DNA from: DATCYX01 sp963714425 | GTDB taxonomy: Bacteria > Chloroflexota > Anaerolineae > Anaerolineales > UBA4823 | Assembly (NCBI GenBank): GCA_963714425.1 | Contig: CAVQOI010000012.1 | Location: 71,510-135,509, forward strand | Direction: 5' to 3' | DNA length: 64,000 nucleotides | Part shown: positions 9,022 to 17,128 of the stretch, piece after piece | Numbering within the stretch: position 1 is the first letter of the stretch | Layout of the letters: every line of letters begins with the position of its first letter | The notes under the pieces: generated by a model | The model's database searches: none | The model's input: only the letters and a program-made list of their open reading frames with translations | Told to the model about the DNA's origin: nothing | Program-made: the position numbers and the translations under genes

Positions 9022-10656
9022 ATGGGTGTGATGAAACCTAAATGGCTCACCTGGGTTTTACTGGCGTCATTCGCAGCAGGCGCTCTGGCTGGCATCTCCA
9101 TATTCTCCAGCCGGAGGTCTGCAGAGCTGGTGGATCCCACAGAGAGCACCGTCCATCAGGCGGTAGCCCGGCTGGGGAGCCTGACAGTAACTGTCAGCGG
9201 CTCTGGAGAAATGGCGCCTGCGACGACGGTCGAGCTGGGGTTCGAGCAGAGCGGTATGCTCACGGAGCTGCTGGTGAAAGCCGGGGATGAAGTGAGCGCC
9301 GGCGAACTTCTGGCGCGCTTGCGAGTGGATAAGACCCCCGCCGAATTTGCTGCTGAGCTGGCTGCCGCTGAGCTGGCGGTCATCCAGGCGGAACAAGCGC
9401 TGGACCAGCTCTATGAGAACGCCCCGCTGGAAACAGCCCAGGCGCTGCTAAGGGTAGAACAAACCGCCTGGGCGCTGGAAGAAGTCCAGCACGACGAGCT
9501 GGAACGCGCCCTCGCCCAGCAGGCAGTGGCAGAAGCCCAAGAGGCAATCGACGCGGGGGAGATGGCGAAATATATCGCCAATTCATCAGCATCCGAGGAT
9601 GCCATCTATACCGCTTACGCCAGCCTGCTCTTCAAGGAGAAATTGCTCGCCGAGACCGAGAAACAGATCGCCCGCACGCAAAACCAAATCAAGTCGGCAC
9701 CCAATGATATGCAAAAACGCATGCTCAAGCGGCAATTAATGAACCTGAACCTCAAGATCGCGGAACAGCGCATCGATATCCAGAACGCCCAGGCAAGATA
9801 TGGCAATATGCAAAAGCCAGCCGAGGCGCTCGAGGTGTCTCTGGCTGAGACCCAACTGGACTCCGCCCAGGAACAGCTGGCAAGTGCCCAGAGAGAGTGG
9901 CAAGCTATCCAGAACGGCCCTACCTCCGGAGAGATCGCTGCTGCGCAAGCCGACTACCTTGAAGCTAAGGCGGTGTATGCACGCTTGAAGGATGGCGCCG
10001 ATCCTCAACAGGTCGCCCAACTGGAGACGGCGCTGGAGATCGCCCAGGCGCAGCTGGCTGATGTCCAGGCGGAGGAGCCGACATTGGAGCTGGTTGCCCC
10101 GATGGATGCCACCGTCCTGCAGGTGGATGCCAGCGCTGGCGACCGTATCAGTGCCGGGACCTTCATCACGCTGGCTGACCTGAGGCAACCCAGTGTGGAG
10201 ATCTATCTCGACGAAACGGATATCCATGCTGTTCAACCGGGCGATAGCGCGGAGATCGTCTTCGACGCCTTGCCAGACGAAGTCTTCAGTGGAGTAATCG
10301 CCCTGGTCGACCCAAGCCTGTTGGACACGAGCAACACATCCGCAGGACGGGTATGGGCGCAGCTGGATGCAACCACACCAAAATCAGTCATGCTCCCGGT
10401 CGGGCTCAATGCCAGCGTCGATATCATCACAGGTCGCGTTGATGAAAGCGTGCTGGTGCCCGTCGAAGCTCTGCGACACGATGGCTCGGGAGTCACCAGG
10501 GTGTACGTCCTGCGGGATGGCACCTGGGAACAAATAAAAGTATCTGTCGGTTTGGAGGATCTAACCACGGCAGAAATCCTGGACGGGCTGGTAGCCGGAG
10601 ATATTGTCGCAATTGGCGATATGACTTCAATTTCAGGGGCAGGAGGAATTCAATGA
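9022..10656 (+). CDS. Periplasmic adaptor (HlyD/MacA-like), second copy
   Basis: A 544-residue paralogue of the preceding adaptor, with the same order of parts. These are an N-terminal helix (about 8-25), a lipoyl half (VELGFEQSGMLTELLVKAGDEVSAGELLARL), a long coiled-coil hairpin, a second lipoyl half (LVAPMDATVLQVDASAGDRI) and a beta-barrel. Matching stretches such as YLDETDI, IVFDALPDEVFSG and VPVEALR show recent or constrained duplication. GGAGAATCAGG precedes the ATG at 9022; the ATG at 9031 is an alternative. The last 4 bp overlap the ATPase start. Confidence 0.88.
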   Translation: MGVMKPKWLTWVLLASFAAGALAGISIFSSRRSAELVDPTESTVHQAVARLGSLTVTVSGSGEMAPATTVELGFEQSGMLTELLVKAGDEVSAGELLARLRVDKTPAEFAAELAAAELAVIQAEQALDQLYENAPLETAQALLRVEQTAWALEEVQHDELERALAQQAVAEAQEAIDAGEMAKYIANSSASEDAIYTAYASLLFKEKLLAETEKQIARTQNQIKSAPNDMQKRMLKRQLMNLNLKIAEQRIDIQNAQARYGNMQKPAEALEVSLAETQLDSAQEQLASAQREWQAIQNGPTSGEIAAAQADYLEAKAVYARLKDGADPQQVAQLETALEIAQAQLADVQAEEPTLELVAPMDATVLQVDASAGDRISAGTFITLADLRQPSVEIYLDETDIHAVQPGDSAEIVFDALPDEVFSGVIALVDPSLLDTSNTSAGRVWAQLDATTPKSVMLPVGLNASVDIITGRVDESVLVPVEALRHDGSGVTRVYVLRDGTWEQIKVSVGLEDLTTAEILDGLVAGDIVAIGDMTSISGAGGIQ

Positions 10657-11414
10657 GCGAACCACCCATCATCCAAACCATCAACCTGGCCAAGATTTAC
10701 GGCATGGGCGATATCCAGGTGGAAGCGCTGAGAGAGGTTGACCTGGAGATCCGCCAGGGCGAGTTTGTCGCTGTGATGGGTCCCTCCGGGTCGGGGAAGA
10801 GCACGCTGATGAACATCCTGGGCTGCCTGGACCGCCCCACCAGCGGGCAATACGTCCTGGCGGGCGAAGACGTCAGCGACCTGGATAAAGTCCGGCTGGC
10901 GCGCATCCGCAACCGGCAGATCGGCTTCGTCTTCCAGTCATATAACCTGCTGGCACGCACCAGCGCCCTGGAAAACGTCATGCTGCCCTTGTTGTACGAT
11001 CACACCAATAACACCAGCGAGGCCAAACAGCGCGAGAAGGCGCTGAGGGTGCTTGAATCGGTGGGGTTGGCTGAGAGGGTACACCACCAGCCGCAAGAGC
11101 TCTCCGGGGGGCAGAGCCAGCGCGTCGCTATCGCCCGCGCCCTGGTCAACGACCCCATCCTGCTGCTGGCAGACGAGCCAACCGGCAACCTGGACTCGCA
11201 CTCCGGGCAGGAGATCATGGCGCTGCTTGTCGACCTGAACGCCCGTGGCAGTACCATCGTGATGGTCACCCACGAAGACGATATCGCCGGGCATGCCAAG
11301 CGTGTCATCCATTTCCTGGATGGCCGCGTGGTTACCGACCGGCTTAACGGGCATCACGCTCGCGAGCGTGTGATCCGCTCGTTGAAGGAGGAGGTGAAAC
11401 ATGTCGCTGTCTAA
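10653..11414 (+). CDS. ABC transporter ATPase, MacB/LolD type
   Basis: A 253-residue nucleotide-binding subunit. Walker A is GPSGSGKST (about residues 44-52), the Q-loop lies in GFVFQSYNLLARTSALENV, the signature is LSGGQSQR, and Walker B is ILLLADEPTGNLD with a downstream switch His (VTHEDD). This pattern is that of the MacB/LolD/FtsE class, which powers mechanical transport through FtsX-like permeases. It overlaps the adaptor gene by 4 bp and the permease gene by 14 bp, so the operon is translationally coupled. Confidence 0.95.
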   Translation: MSEPPIIQTINLAKIYGMGDIQVEALREVDLEIRQGEFVAVMGPSGSGKSTLMNILGCLDRPTSGQYVLAGEDVSDLDKVRLARIRNRQIGFVFQSYNLLARTSALENVMLPLLYDHTNNTSEAKQREKALRVLESVGLAERVHHQPQELSGGQSQRVAIARALVNDPILLLADEPTGNLDSHSGQEIMALLVDLNARGSTIVMVTHEDDIAGHAKRVIHFLDGRVVTDRLNGHHARERVIRSLKEEVKHVAV

Positions 11415-12627
11415 AGTCATCTCCATCGCCTGGAAAGGTCTCAACCGCAATAAGCTGCGCTCGCTACTTACCATGTTAGGGGTGATTATTGGGGTATCAG
11501 CGGTGATTATCATGGTCTCGGTGAGCACAGGGACAGAGACCACCATCCAGGAGCGCATCAACACCCTGGGCACCAACCTGTTGTTTGTCCAATCCAGCTT
11601 CACACGCGGCGGACCAGGCCAACAGCCTACGGGCGGGCTGGTATTCGACGACTCCACCGCAATAGCCGATCAGGTCAACGGGGTGAAAGGCGTGGTGGTT
11701 GAGCAAAACAGCAGCGAGACGGTGAAAGCCAGCAATGTGACCATCGAAGCTGTATCCGTCCTGGGCACTACACCCGACTTCCCCTCGGTGCGCGATATCG
11801 ACGTCGCCAATGGGCGCTACTTCACCCAGACCGACCTGGATCGCAAGCAGAAGGTCGCCGTACTAGGGGCTTCTTTGGCTGAAGAGTTGTTCGGCGAGAC
11901 CACTGCCCTCGGTCAGGTAATCCGGGTCGGCGATACCAAGCTCACTGTGGTCGGCGTCATGGCGCAAAAGGGCATGTCTGGCAACGTGGATTACGATACC
12001 TATTTGTTTACACCGATCACGGTCGTCTTCGAGAAATTCACACCCAACCAGTTCGCCCGTCTTTTTGGCGACCGGGTTCGTATGATCTATGTCGAGGTGG
12101 AAAACCCGGAGGTCATGGAAGACGTGATAACCCAGATCGAGCTGCTGCTCGCCAAACGTCATGAAGTATCCCTGGATTCTTTGGATTTCACCATCCGCAC
12201 CCAGGAAGACATCATCGAAACCCAGGAAGCCACGACGGCAGCATTCCGCAACCTGCTGGGTTGGGTGGCGGGCGTCTCCCTGCTGGTGGGCGGGATCGGC
12301 ATCATGAACATCATGCTGGTCAGCGTCACCGAGCGCACGCGCGAGATCGGCATCCGCCAATCGGTGGGTGCCACGCCCAGCGATATCCGCATGCAGTTTC
12401 TCACCGAGGCGCTGCTGCTCAGCCTGGCGGGAGGGTTAATCGGCGTGGGTACAGGGATCGGCGGCTCGTGGGTATTCGGAGCCTTAGGGGCTATGCGCAC
12501 CGTAGTGGCGCCAATCTCGATCGTGGTGGCGTTCTCCTCCGCAGCCGCAGTAGGCATCTTCTTTGGCTACTACCCGGCGAATAAAGCCGCCCAGCTCGAC
12601 CCGATCGAGGCGCTACGGCACGAATGA
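11401..12627 (+). CDS. ABC transporter permease, MacB/FtsX type
   Basis: A 408-residue permease. TM1 lies near residues 17-40 (LRSLLTMLGVIIGVSAVII), followed by a MacB_PCD-type extracytoplasmic domain to about 275. Three C-terminal helices form the FtsX domain, with the typical TERTREIGIRQSVGA loop. Unlike E. coli MacB, ATPase and permease are separate chains. With the two adaptors it should form a MacAB-like exporter of lipids, peptides or drugs; nothing in the sequence fixes the substrate. The ATG at 11401 follows GGAGGTGAAAC. Confidence 0.93.
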   Translation: MSLSKVISIAWKGLNRNKLRSLLTMLGVIIGVSAVIIMVSVSTGTETTIQERINTLGTNLLFVQSSFTRGGPGQQPTGGLVFDDSTAIADQVNGVKGVVVEQNSSETVKASNVTIEAVSVLGTTPDFPSVRDIDVANGRYFTQTDLDRKQKVAVLGASLAEELFGETTALGQVIRVGDTKLTVVGVMAQKGMSGNVDYDTYLFTPITVVFEKFTPNQFARLFGDRVRMIYVEVENPEVMEDVITQIELLLAKRHEVSLDSLDFTIRTQEDIIETQEATTAAFRNLLGWVAGVSLLVGGIGIMNIMLVSVTERTREIGIRQSVGATPSDIRMQFLTEALLLSLAGGLIGVGTGIGGSWVFGALGAMRTVVAPISIVVAFSSAAAVGIFFGYYPANKAAQLDPIEALRHE

Positions 12628-12654
12628 TTAAATGAGAGGGACACCGATAAAACC

Positions 12655-12727
12655 ATCATGGGATGTTGGAATTCCAATGGCAACTAAATCCGCGCTAATC
12701 CGTCTCAATCCGTGTCCAAAGTGATCT
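12655..12727. repeat. Short-word repeat spacer (AATCCGCGCTAATCCG type)
   Basis: The spacer after the permease contains a run of related words: AAATCCGCGC, TAATCCGTCT and CAATCCGTGT, each about 10 bp. It is one of several spacers in this window built from echoing short words. No gene is seen. Confidence 0.5.
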
Positions 12728-12763
12728 CTACAGGACAGTAGCTCTAACAAAAAGGATAAAGAC

Positions 12764-13468
12764 ATGATAAAACGATTCATATGGCTCTCCGTCAGCTTAC
12801 TGGCTATTGCACTTACCGCCTGCGGCAACGTAGCCGCCTCTTCAAACCAACCTCCGGGAAGCGAAGCCAGCCTCTCGCTGCTCACTGCTGACTACGAGGA
12901 CGCCCTACCGCTCGAGCTGCAGCTTGCTTATGGAACGCTGAACCTCGAAGGCACAGAGAATGAGGTGGATGCGCAATTGGCTGCCGATCTGCTGCCTTTG
13001 TGGAAAGCGGTGCGCAGCTTGAGCGATAGCGATACGGTCGCTGCGGGAGAAGTTCAAGGATTGTTCAAACAGATTCAGGAGACCATGACGCCTGAGCAGG
13101 TGCAGGCGATTGCCGGTATGCACCTGACACGTCAAAATATGGCTGAGATCTCCGAAAAATTGGGCTTGCAGTTTGCACCCGGCGGTGGTCGTTTCGGGGA
13201 AATTTCACCTGAGATGCAGGCTACAGTGGAAGCCGCTCGTGAGAGCGGGCAGGCGCCTCCGGGAGGGTTCGGCGGCGGGGGGGGCGGCTTTATCCCCGGC
13301 GGGGGTCCCGGTGGCGAAGGCTTTGGACGTGGCGGGGAGCCGGGTCAGGCGAATCCCGAACTGCAAGCCACAGCGCAGGCCCGGCGCACGCAGCGGTCGG
13401 GGACGAACCCTGGCATCCCAGCTCCGGTGCTGGATGCAGTGATCAGTTATTTGGAAGGGAAGATATAA
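12764..13468 (+). CDS. Lipoprotein with LTxxQ-like helical region and Gly-rich tail
   Basis: A 234-residue predicted lipoprotein: signal peptide with lipobox LTAC at about residues 17-20. A helical region follows, including ETMTPEQVQAIAGMHLTRQNM, which loosely resembles the LTxxQ motifs of Spy/CpxP-type envelope-stress proteins. Residues about 168-195 are almost pure Gly/Pro. No known family is assigned with confidence. It follows the export operon on the same strand by 136 bp and precedes a two-component system, so a role in sensing envelope or metal stress is a guess from context. Confidence 0.7.
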   Translation: MIKRFIWLSVSLLAIALTACGNVAASSNQPPGSEASLSLLTADYEDALPLELQLAYGTLNLEGTENEVDAQLAADLLPLWKAVRSLSDSDTVAAGEVQGLFKQIQETMTPEQVQAIAGMHLTRQNMAEISEKLGLQFAPGGGRFGEISPEMQATVEAARESGQAPPGGFGGGGGGFIPGGGPGGEGFGRGGEPGQANPELQATAQARRTQRSGTNPGIPAPVLDAVISYLEGKI

Positions 13469-13599
13469 ACGCAGGAGCGGGTATGACCAGCTCCCACCAG
13501 GTAGGAAACAAGAATTGCGGGTTGGATCATTAGATTTTTGTGGGAAGCGGTCTGTGCCCAGAATCCTTTGAGGAGATCGAGAGATAGCAATCCTACTTG

Positions 13600-13715
13600 G
13601 GTGGTCCTGTCATTGAGAGGGAGCACTTCGGGCGAGCGAAGCAATCTCTCTCTTTCTTTAATCCACCATCAGATTGCATCGCCGGGCTGGCGCCCTCCTC
13701 GCAATGACGGAAAAA
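13600..13715. repeat. Dispersed repeat of the CATTG...GAAGCAATCTC type
   Basis: GTCATTGAGAGGGAGCACTT, then GGGCGAGCGAAGCAATCTC, and the inverted words GATTGCATCGC and GCAATGACGG, occupy the spacer between the lipoprotein and the histidine kinase. Related words recur near 33340-33515 and 37067-37165. This looks like the widespread CATTGCGAG...AAGCAATCTC intergenic repeat. The rest of the spacer (13469-13599) shows only a small GGAGC/GCTCC hairpin. Confidence 0.6.
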
Positions 13716-13729
13716 ATTCGACATTGCCC

Positions 13730-15103
13730 TCAGGTCGCCAACGGAAACACAATTGTAAAGCGCGTGCCCTCACCCAGGCGGCTCTCCACAGAGATCGTTC
13801 CCCCCTGAGCCTCCACCAATGATTTGGCGATAGCCAGGCCCAGCCCCGATTCACCCTGGATATTCTGGCGTGCCTGGTCGCCTCGGAAAGAGCGCTCAAA
13901 GATATTGGGCATATCGTCTGCGTCAATGCCAGCGCCATTATCACTCACGCTCAGATACACCTCTCCCCGGTTGGACAAGCCCGCCGAGAGCATAATCTCA
14001 CCTCCAGTCGGCGTATAGCGCAGGGCGTTGCTCATCAAGTTGCCCAGGACTTGCGCCACGCGGTCGGCATCCACCACGATCTCGGGTAAATCCGCGGGGA
14101 CCTCCATGCTGACTTGGACCTGCTTCTGCTCCGCCTGGACGCGATATGCCCCAGCCGCGCGCCGCATCAAGACCTGCGGAGAGACAGGCTGTGTGTCCAG
14201 GGGGAGCTCCCCGGCATCTGCCAGGGAGAGAGTCTTCAAATCCTCAATCAGGTAGCTGAGGTGTTTTGCTTCTGTGTGCAGGATGTCAAACGTTTCCACA
14301 TTAGGTGCCAGCTTGCCGTCTGCAAGCGCTTCGCTATAGCCCAGGATCACGCTGAGCGGCGTGCGCAGGTCATGGGCGATGTCTGCGGTCATCTTGCGGC
14401 GTAGCTGATTGGCGCGAGCTAACTCAGCGCTCATCTGGTTGAAGGAAGTCGCCAGCGCCCCCAGCTCATCTTGCGAGCGCACTTTCACCTGTTGCCCCAG
14501 CTCGCCTTTTGCTAAAGCCTGAGTAGCGACAGTAAGCTCGCGCAGCGAGCGTGTCAGGTTATAAGCCAGGAAGCCTCCCAGTAAAAGCGCTACCAGGGTG
14601 GCCGCGATGGCGCTATAAAGAGTAGCCTGCCCTACGTTGAGAAGAAAATTCCCTTCAGGCGTATCCGCTCTCCACCGATCCAGTGCTGGGTTGAAGAGCA
14701 GCCATCCCACGGTTTCGCCATCCACAATCAGGGGTTCACCCTTCTTTAAATCCGACTGGGAAATGACCCTGCCCAAGTCTTCGCGCTTGCCACCTGCAAC
14801 AACAACCCCTTGGGTGTTGGCAATCGTGAACAGGGTGCGGCGAACCTCCCAGCGGGGCTCGAAATTTGGATTTGGAGCCGGTGACGATCCTTGCGGCCGG
14901 AAGATGGACTCCACACCTTCCCAGCTTCTATTCACCTGATAATAATGGGTGATGTTGTCCACCAGAGTTTGCTGGTTTTGGTCCAGGATCAGGCGATCGA
15001 ATTCGCGTTGTGTACGCTGGCGCACGAAGAAAGCCACGAGGATCGCGCCGGTAAGACCAACGAGGAGAAAAGCCAGGGTGAGCTTAGAAGCCAGGGATCG
15101 CAT
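13730..15103 (-). CDS. Sensor histidine kinase
   Basis: A 457-residue membrane sensor. TM1 lies near residues 8-27, an extracytoplasmic sensing region follows to about 155, then TM2 and a HAMP domain (RSLRELTVATQALAKGELGQQV). The HisKA box is IAHDLRTPLSV with the phospho-acceptor His. The HATPase_c motifs are present: N box NLMSNALRYTP, G1 DNGAGID and G2 GLGLAIAKS. It lies 10 bp after the response regulator gene and should phosphorylate it. The signal is unknown. Nearby envelope genes suggest envelope or metal stress. Confidence 0.93.
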   Translation of the reverse strand: MRSLASKLTLAFLLVGLTGAILVAFFVRQRTQREFDRLILDQNQQTLVDNITHYYQVNRSWEGVESIFRPQGSSPAPNPNFEPRWEVRRTLFTIANTQGVVVAGGKREDLGRVISQSDLKKGEPLIVDGETVGWLLFNPALDRWRADTPEGNFLLNVGQATLYSAIAATLVALLLGGFLAYNLTRSLRELTVATQALAKGELGQQVKVRSQDELGALATSFNQMSAELARANQLRRKMTADIAHDLRTPLSVILGYSEALADGKLAPNVETFDILHTEAKHLSYLIEDLKTLSLADAGELPLDTQPVSPQVLMRRAAGAYRVQAEQKQVQVSMEVPADLPEIVVDADRVAQVLGNLMSNALRYTPTGGEIMLSAGLSNRGEVYLSVSDNGAGIDADDMPNIFERSFRGDQARQNIQGESGLGLAIAKSLVEAQGGTISVESRLGEGTRFTIVFPLAT

Positions 15104-15113
15104 GGGCTCCTAC

Positions 15114-15806
15114 CTAATCCCCGCGCAGCGGGGCGAAACGATATCCCACGCCATATACAGTCTCGACGTATCGAGGCTTACTCGACTCAGGCTCGATCTT
15201 CGCCCGCAGATTCCGGATGTGCACATCGATCGTACGCTCGTATCCCTCGAAAGATGTCCCCTGCAGGCGGTCTAACAATTCCAGACGTGAAAACGCCCGG
15301 CCTGGAGCCGCCATTAAAGTCGCCAGCAACTCGAACTCGGAGGGGGTCAAATCCATCTGCCGCCCGCTTACCATCACGACCCTCCCGAGGCGATCCAGGG
15401 TGATGTCTGCGGCACGCAGGATGTCTTGCTCGACGATCTGTTTCTCCAATCGCCTAAGGACGGCGCGCACACGGGCTGCCAGCTCGCGCATGCTGAAGGG
15501 CTTGGTCACGTAATCATCGGCGCCCAGCTCCAGACCCAGCACACGGTCGTTCTCGTCCAGCTTCGCGGTCAGAATGATGGTGGCAGTATCCGCCTCACGG
15601 TGGTGGAGGCGCAGGAACTCGTAACCGCCCATCTCGGGCATCATCAAGTCCAGGATGATCAGATCAGGCTTCTCCTGGCGAGCGACGAACAGGGCTTCCT
15701 GTCCATTGCTGGCGGACACGACCTCAAACCCCTCCTGGGAGAGGTACTGCTTTAAGAGCGATCGCAGCTCTTTCTTATCATCGACGACGAGGATCTTCTT
15801 GGTCAT
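15114..15806 (-). CDS. OmpR/PhoB-family response regulator
   Basis: A 230-residue transcription factor: receiver domain (VVDD acidic pair, LIILDLMMP phospho-Asp near residue 51, switch Thr in ILTAK, Lys in TKPF), then a winged-helix DNA-binding domain (about 130-228) ending in VETVYGVGYRFAP. The ATG at 15806 starts the conserved MTKKILVVDD; a longer upstream frame is not family-like. No ribosome site precedes it, and the promoter leaves a leader of only about 9 nt. It forms an operon with the downstream histidine kinase. Confidence 0.94.
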   Translation of the reverse strand: MTKKILVVDDKKELRSLLKQYLSQEGFEVVSASNGQEALFVARQEKPDLIILDLMMPEMGGYEFLRLHHREADTATIILTAKLDENDRVLGLELGADDYVTKPFSMRELAARVRAVLRRLEKQIVEQDILRAADITLDRLGRVVMVSGRQMDLTPSEFELLATLMAAPGRAFSRLELLDRLQGTSFEGYERTIDVHIRNLRAKIEPESSKPRYVETVYGVGYRFAPLRGD

Positions 15807-15821
15807 TGTGGAATTATAAAT

Positions 15822-15850
15822 ACTATAAACGATTGCGTTTTGAGTGTCAA
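15822..15850 (-). promoter_or_regulatory. Sigma-70 promoter of the two-component operon
   Basis: On the minus strand TTGACA (15850-15845) and TATAGT (15827-15822) are 17 bp apart. The predicted start near 15815 leaves almost no leader before the ATG at 15806. Confidence 0.75.
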
Positions 15851-15900
15851 AGACATTTTTAGACGATTTACATATCGATAGGTGAGAGGCAGATGCGTGT

Positions 15901-16014
15901 GGAGCGCAGCGTTTGGACGCTGCGCTCCTTGAGCAGGGGCACAAACCCGCTCCTGGATTTCATTCTGCTCTCCGGTTCGGTATTCTGAAACGGATGAGAG
16001 CGCTTGTGCCCCTG
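15901..16014. terminator. Hairpin plus long inverted repeat after the DUF2680-like gene
   Basis: GGAGCGCAGCGT (15901-15912) pairs with ACGCTGCGCTCC (15917-15928) around TTGG. Beside it, CAGGGGCACAA (15934-15944) pairs with TTGTGCCCCTG (16004-16014) across a 59-bp interval. Either could end transcription of the minus-strand gene that stops at 16021. Neither has a T-run. Confidence 0.5.
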
Positions 16015-16020
16015 GAACTG

Positions 16021-16842
16021 CTACGGTTTACCAAAACCTCCAAATGGTCGCCCTCCTTCTCTACCAGGACCATGAGGCCCCTTGAAGCCCATGTCCCCAA
16101 ACCTGCCATTCTGGAGCTGATCGGCCTGTTCCTGAGTGATGACGCCGTCGCTGACGGCCTGTGCCACAGCATCCTGGTGAGCGACTTGCATGGCTTCGCG
16201 AACCTGGACAGCGGTCATATCCACATCATCCAAAATCTGGGTCATGGTCAACCCCTGGTCGCGATAATCCTGCAGCTGCTCGGCATTGATGCCTAGAGCC
16301 TGGGCGAGCAATGCCTGCGGGTCAAGGTAGCTTTGCAAAGCCTGGCGCGCCCGCATCTGGTCAACTTCTTCCTGTGTGATGCTGCCATCCGCGATCGCCT
16401 GCTCTAAAGCCGACTCCTGTGCCTGCTGGCGAGCAGCGTCAAGCTCATCCACGCTGATACTCAGGGCATCGGCAAGCAGCGCATCGTGATCGATGCCGCT
16501 ATCTGGGCCGAACCCACCTTTGCCACGCAAGTCCTTGATGCCACGCCCGAAGTGCAATCCGCCAGCGCGCAGGATCATAGCATCATACTGCTCCTGAGTG
16601 ATCAAGCCCTGATCCAGGGCTGCCTGGAGAGCGGCATCCTGCGCCTCTTGCTGCGCGGTTTGTAGCTCGTCCACGCTGATGCCCAGGGCCTCAGCCAGGA
16701 AGCTGGCATCACCGGGGCCGCGACCGCCCTTGTGCTGCATTGGCTTTGTGTCACCCTGTGCCAGCACGCTGCCAACTGCCCATACAGTCAGCGCTCCGAC
16801 CACCAATATTCCAGTAATTAGTAAAGCAAGTCTTTTTCTCAT
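16021..16842 (-). CDS. Secreted three-repeat protein (DUF2680-like)
   Basis: A 273-residue exported protein. A signal peptide with a basic start and hydrophobic core ends near residue 29 (VLAQG). Three related helical repeats follow, each built on (A/S)-LGISVDELQ-A-x-Q-x-A-(Q/E)-x-A and G-x-ITQE(Q/E): about residues 50-95, 120-165 and 175-250. The tail is Gly/Pro/Phe-rich. This is the pattern of DUF2680-type proteins of Gram-positive and Chloroflexota genomes, whose function is not known. It lies beside a two-component operon of the same orientation. AAGGAAAGG lies about 9 bases before the ATG. Confidence 0.75.
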   Translation of the reverse strand: MRKRLALLITGILVVGALTVWAVGSVLAQGDTKPMQHKGGRGPGDASFLAEALGISVDELQTAQQEAQDAALQAALDQGLITQEQYDAMILRAGGLHFGRGIKDLRGKGGFGPDSGIDHDALLADALSISVDELDAARQQAQESALEQAIADGSITQEEVDQMRARQALQSYLDPQALLAQALGINAEQLQDYRDQGLTMTQILDDVDMTAVQVREAMQVAHQDAVAQAVSDGVITQEQADQLQNGRFGDMGFKGPHGPGREGGRPFGGFGKP

Positions 16843-17060
16843 TCGAGATATCCTTTCCTTATATTGAGTTATCCAGCAAGGCTATCGGTCTGCCCTGCAT
16901 TACGCCCTTAGGATATCAACCACCTGTTCAGATAATGTGAAGAAGCCATTTGGAATTGATTTAGATTTTGTGCAGATGAACCTATCGAGATCTTTCTGGC
17001 GACCTGGTGCAGGCAATCCGACCGAGTGCTTGGAAGTCTGTCCCTCTTGGGCAAGAAAGG

Positions 17061-17083
17061 TATAATGTTTCGTAAGTTTTACG
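17061..17083 (+). promoter_or_regulatory. Probable -10 box and small palindrome before the alpha-2-macroglobulin gene
   Basis: TATAAT at 17061-17066 is followed by CGTAA-GTT-TTACG at 17071-17083, which could be an operator or a 5-bp hairpin at the transcript start. No good -35 box is seen at the right distance. The rest of the 286-bp divergent spacer shows no other clear structure. Confidence 0.45.
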
Positions 17084-17128
17084 GAACAAACCTGTCCTGC
17101 ACCTCGTCTCTTCTATCAGGAGAGAGCT

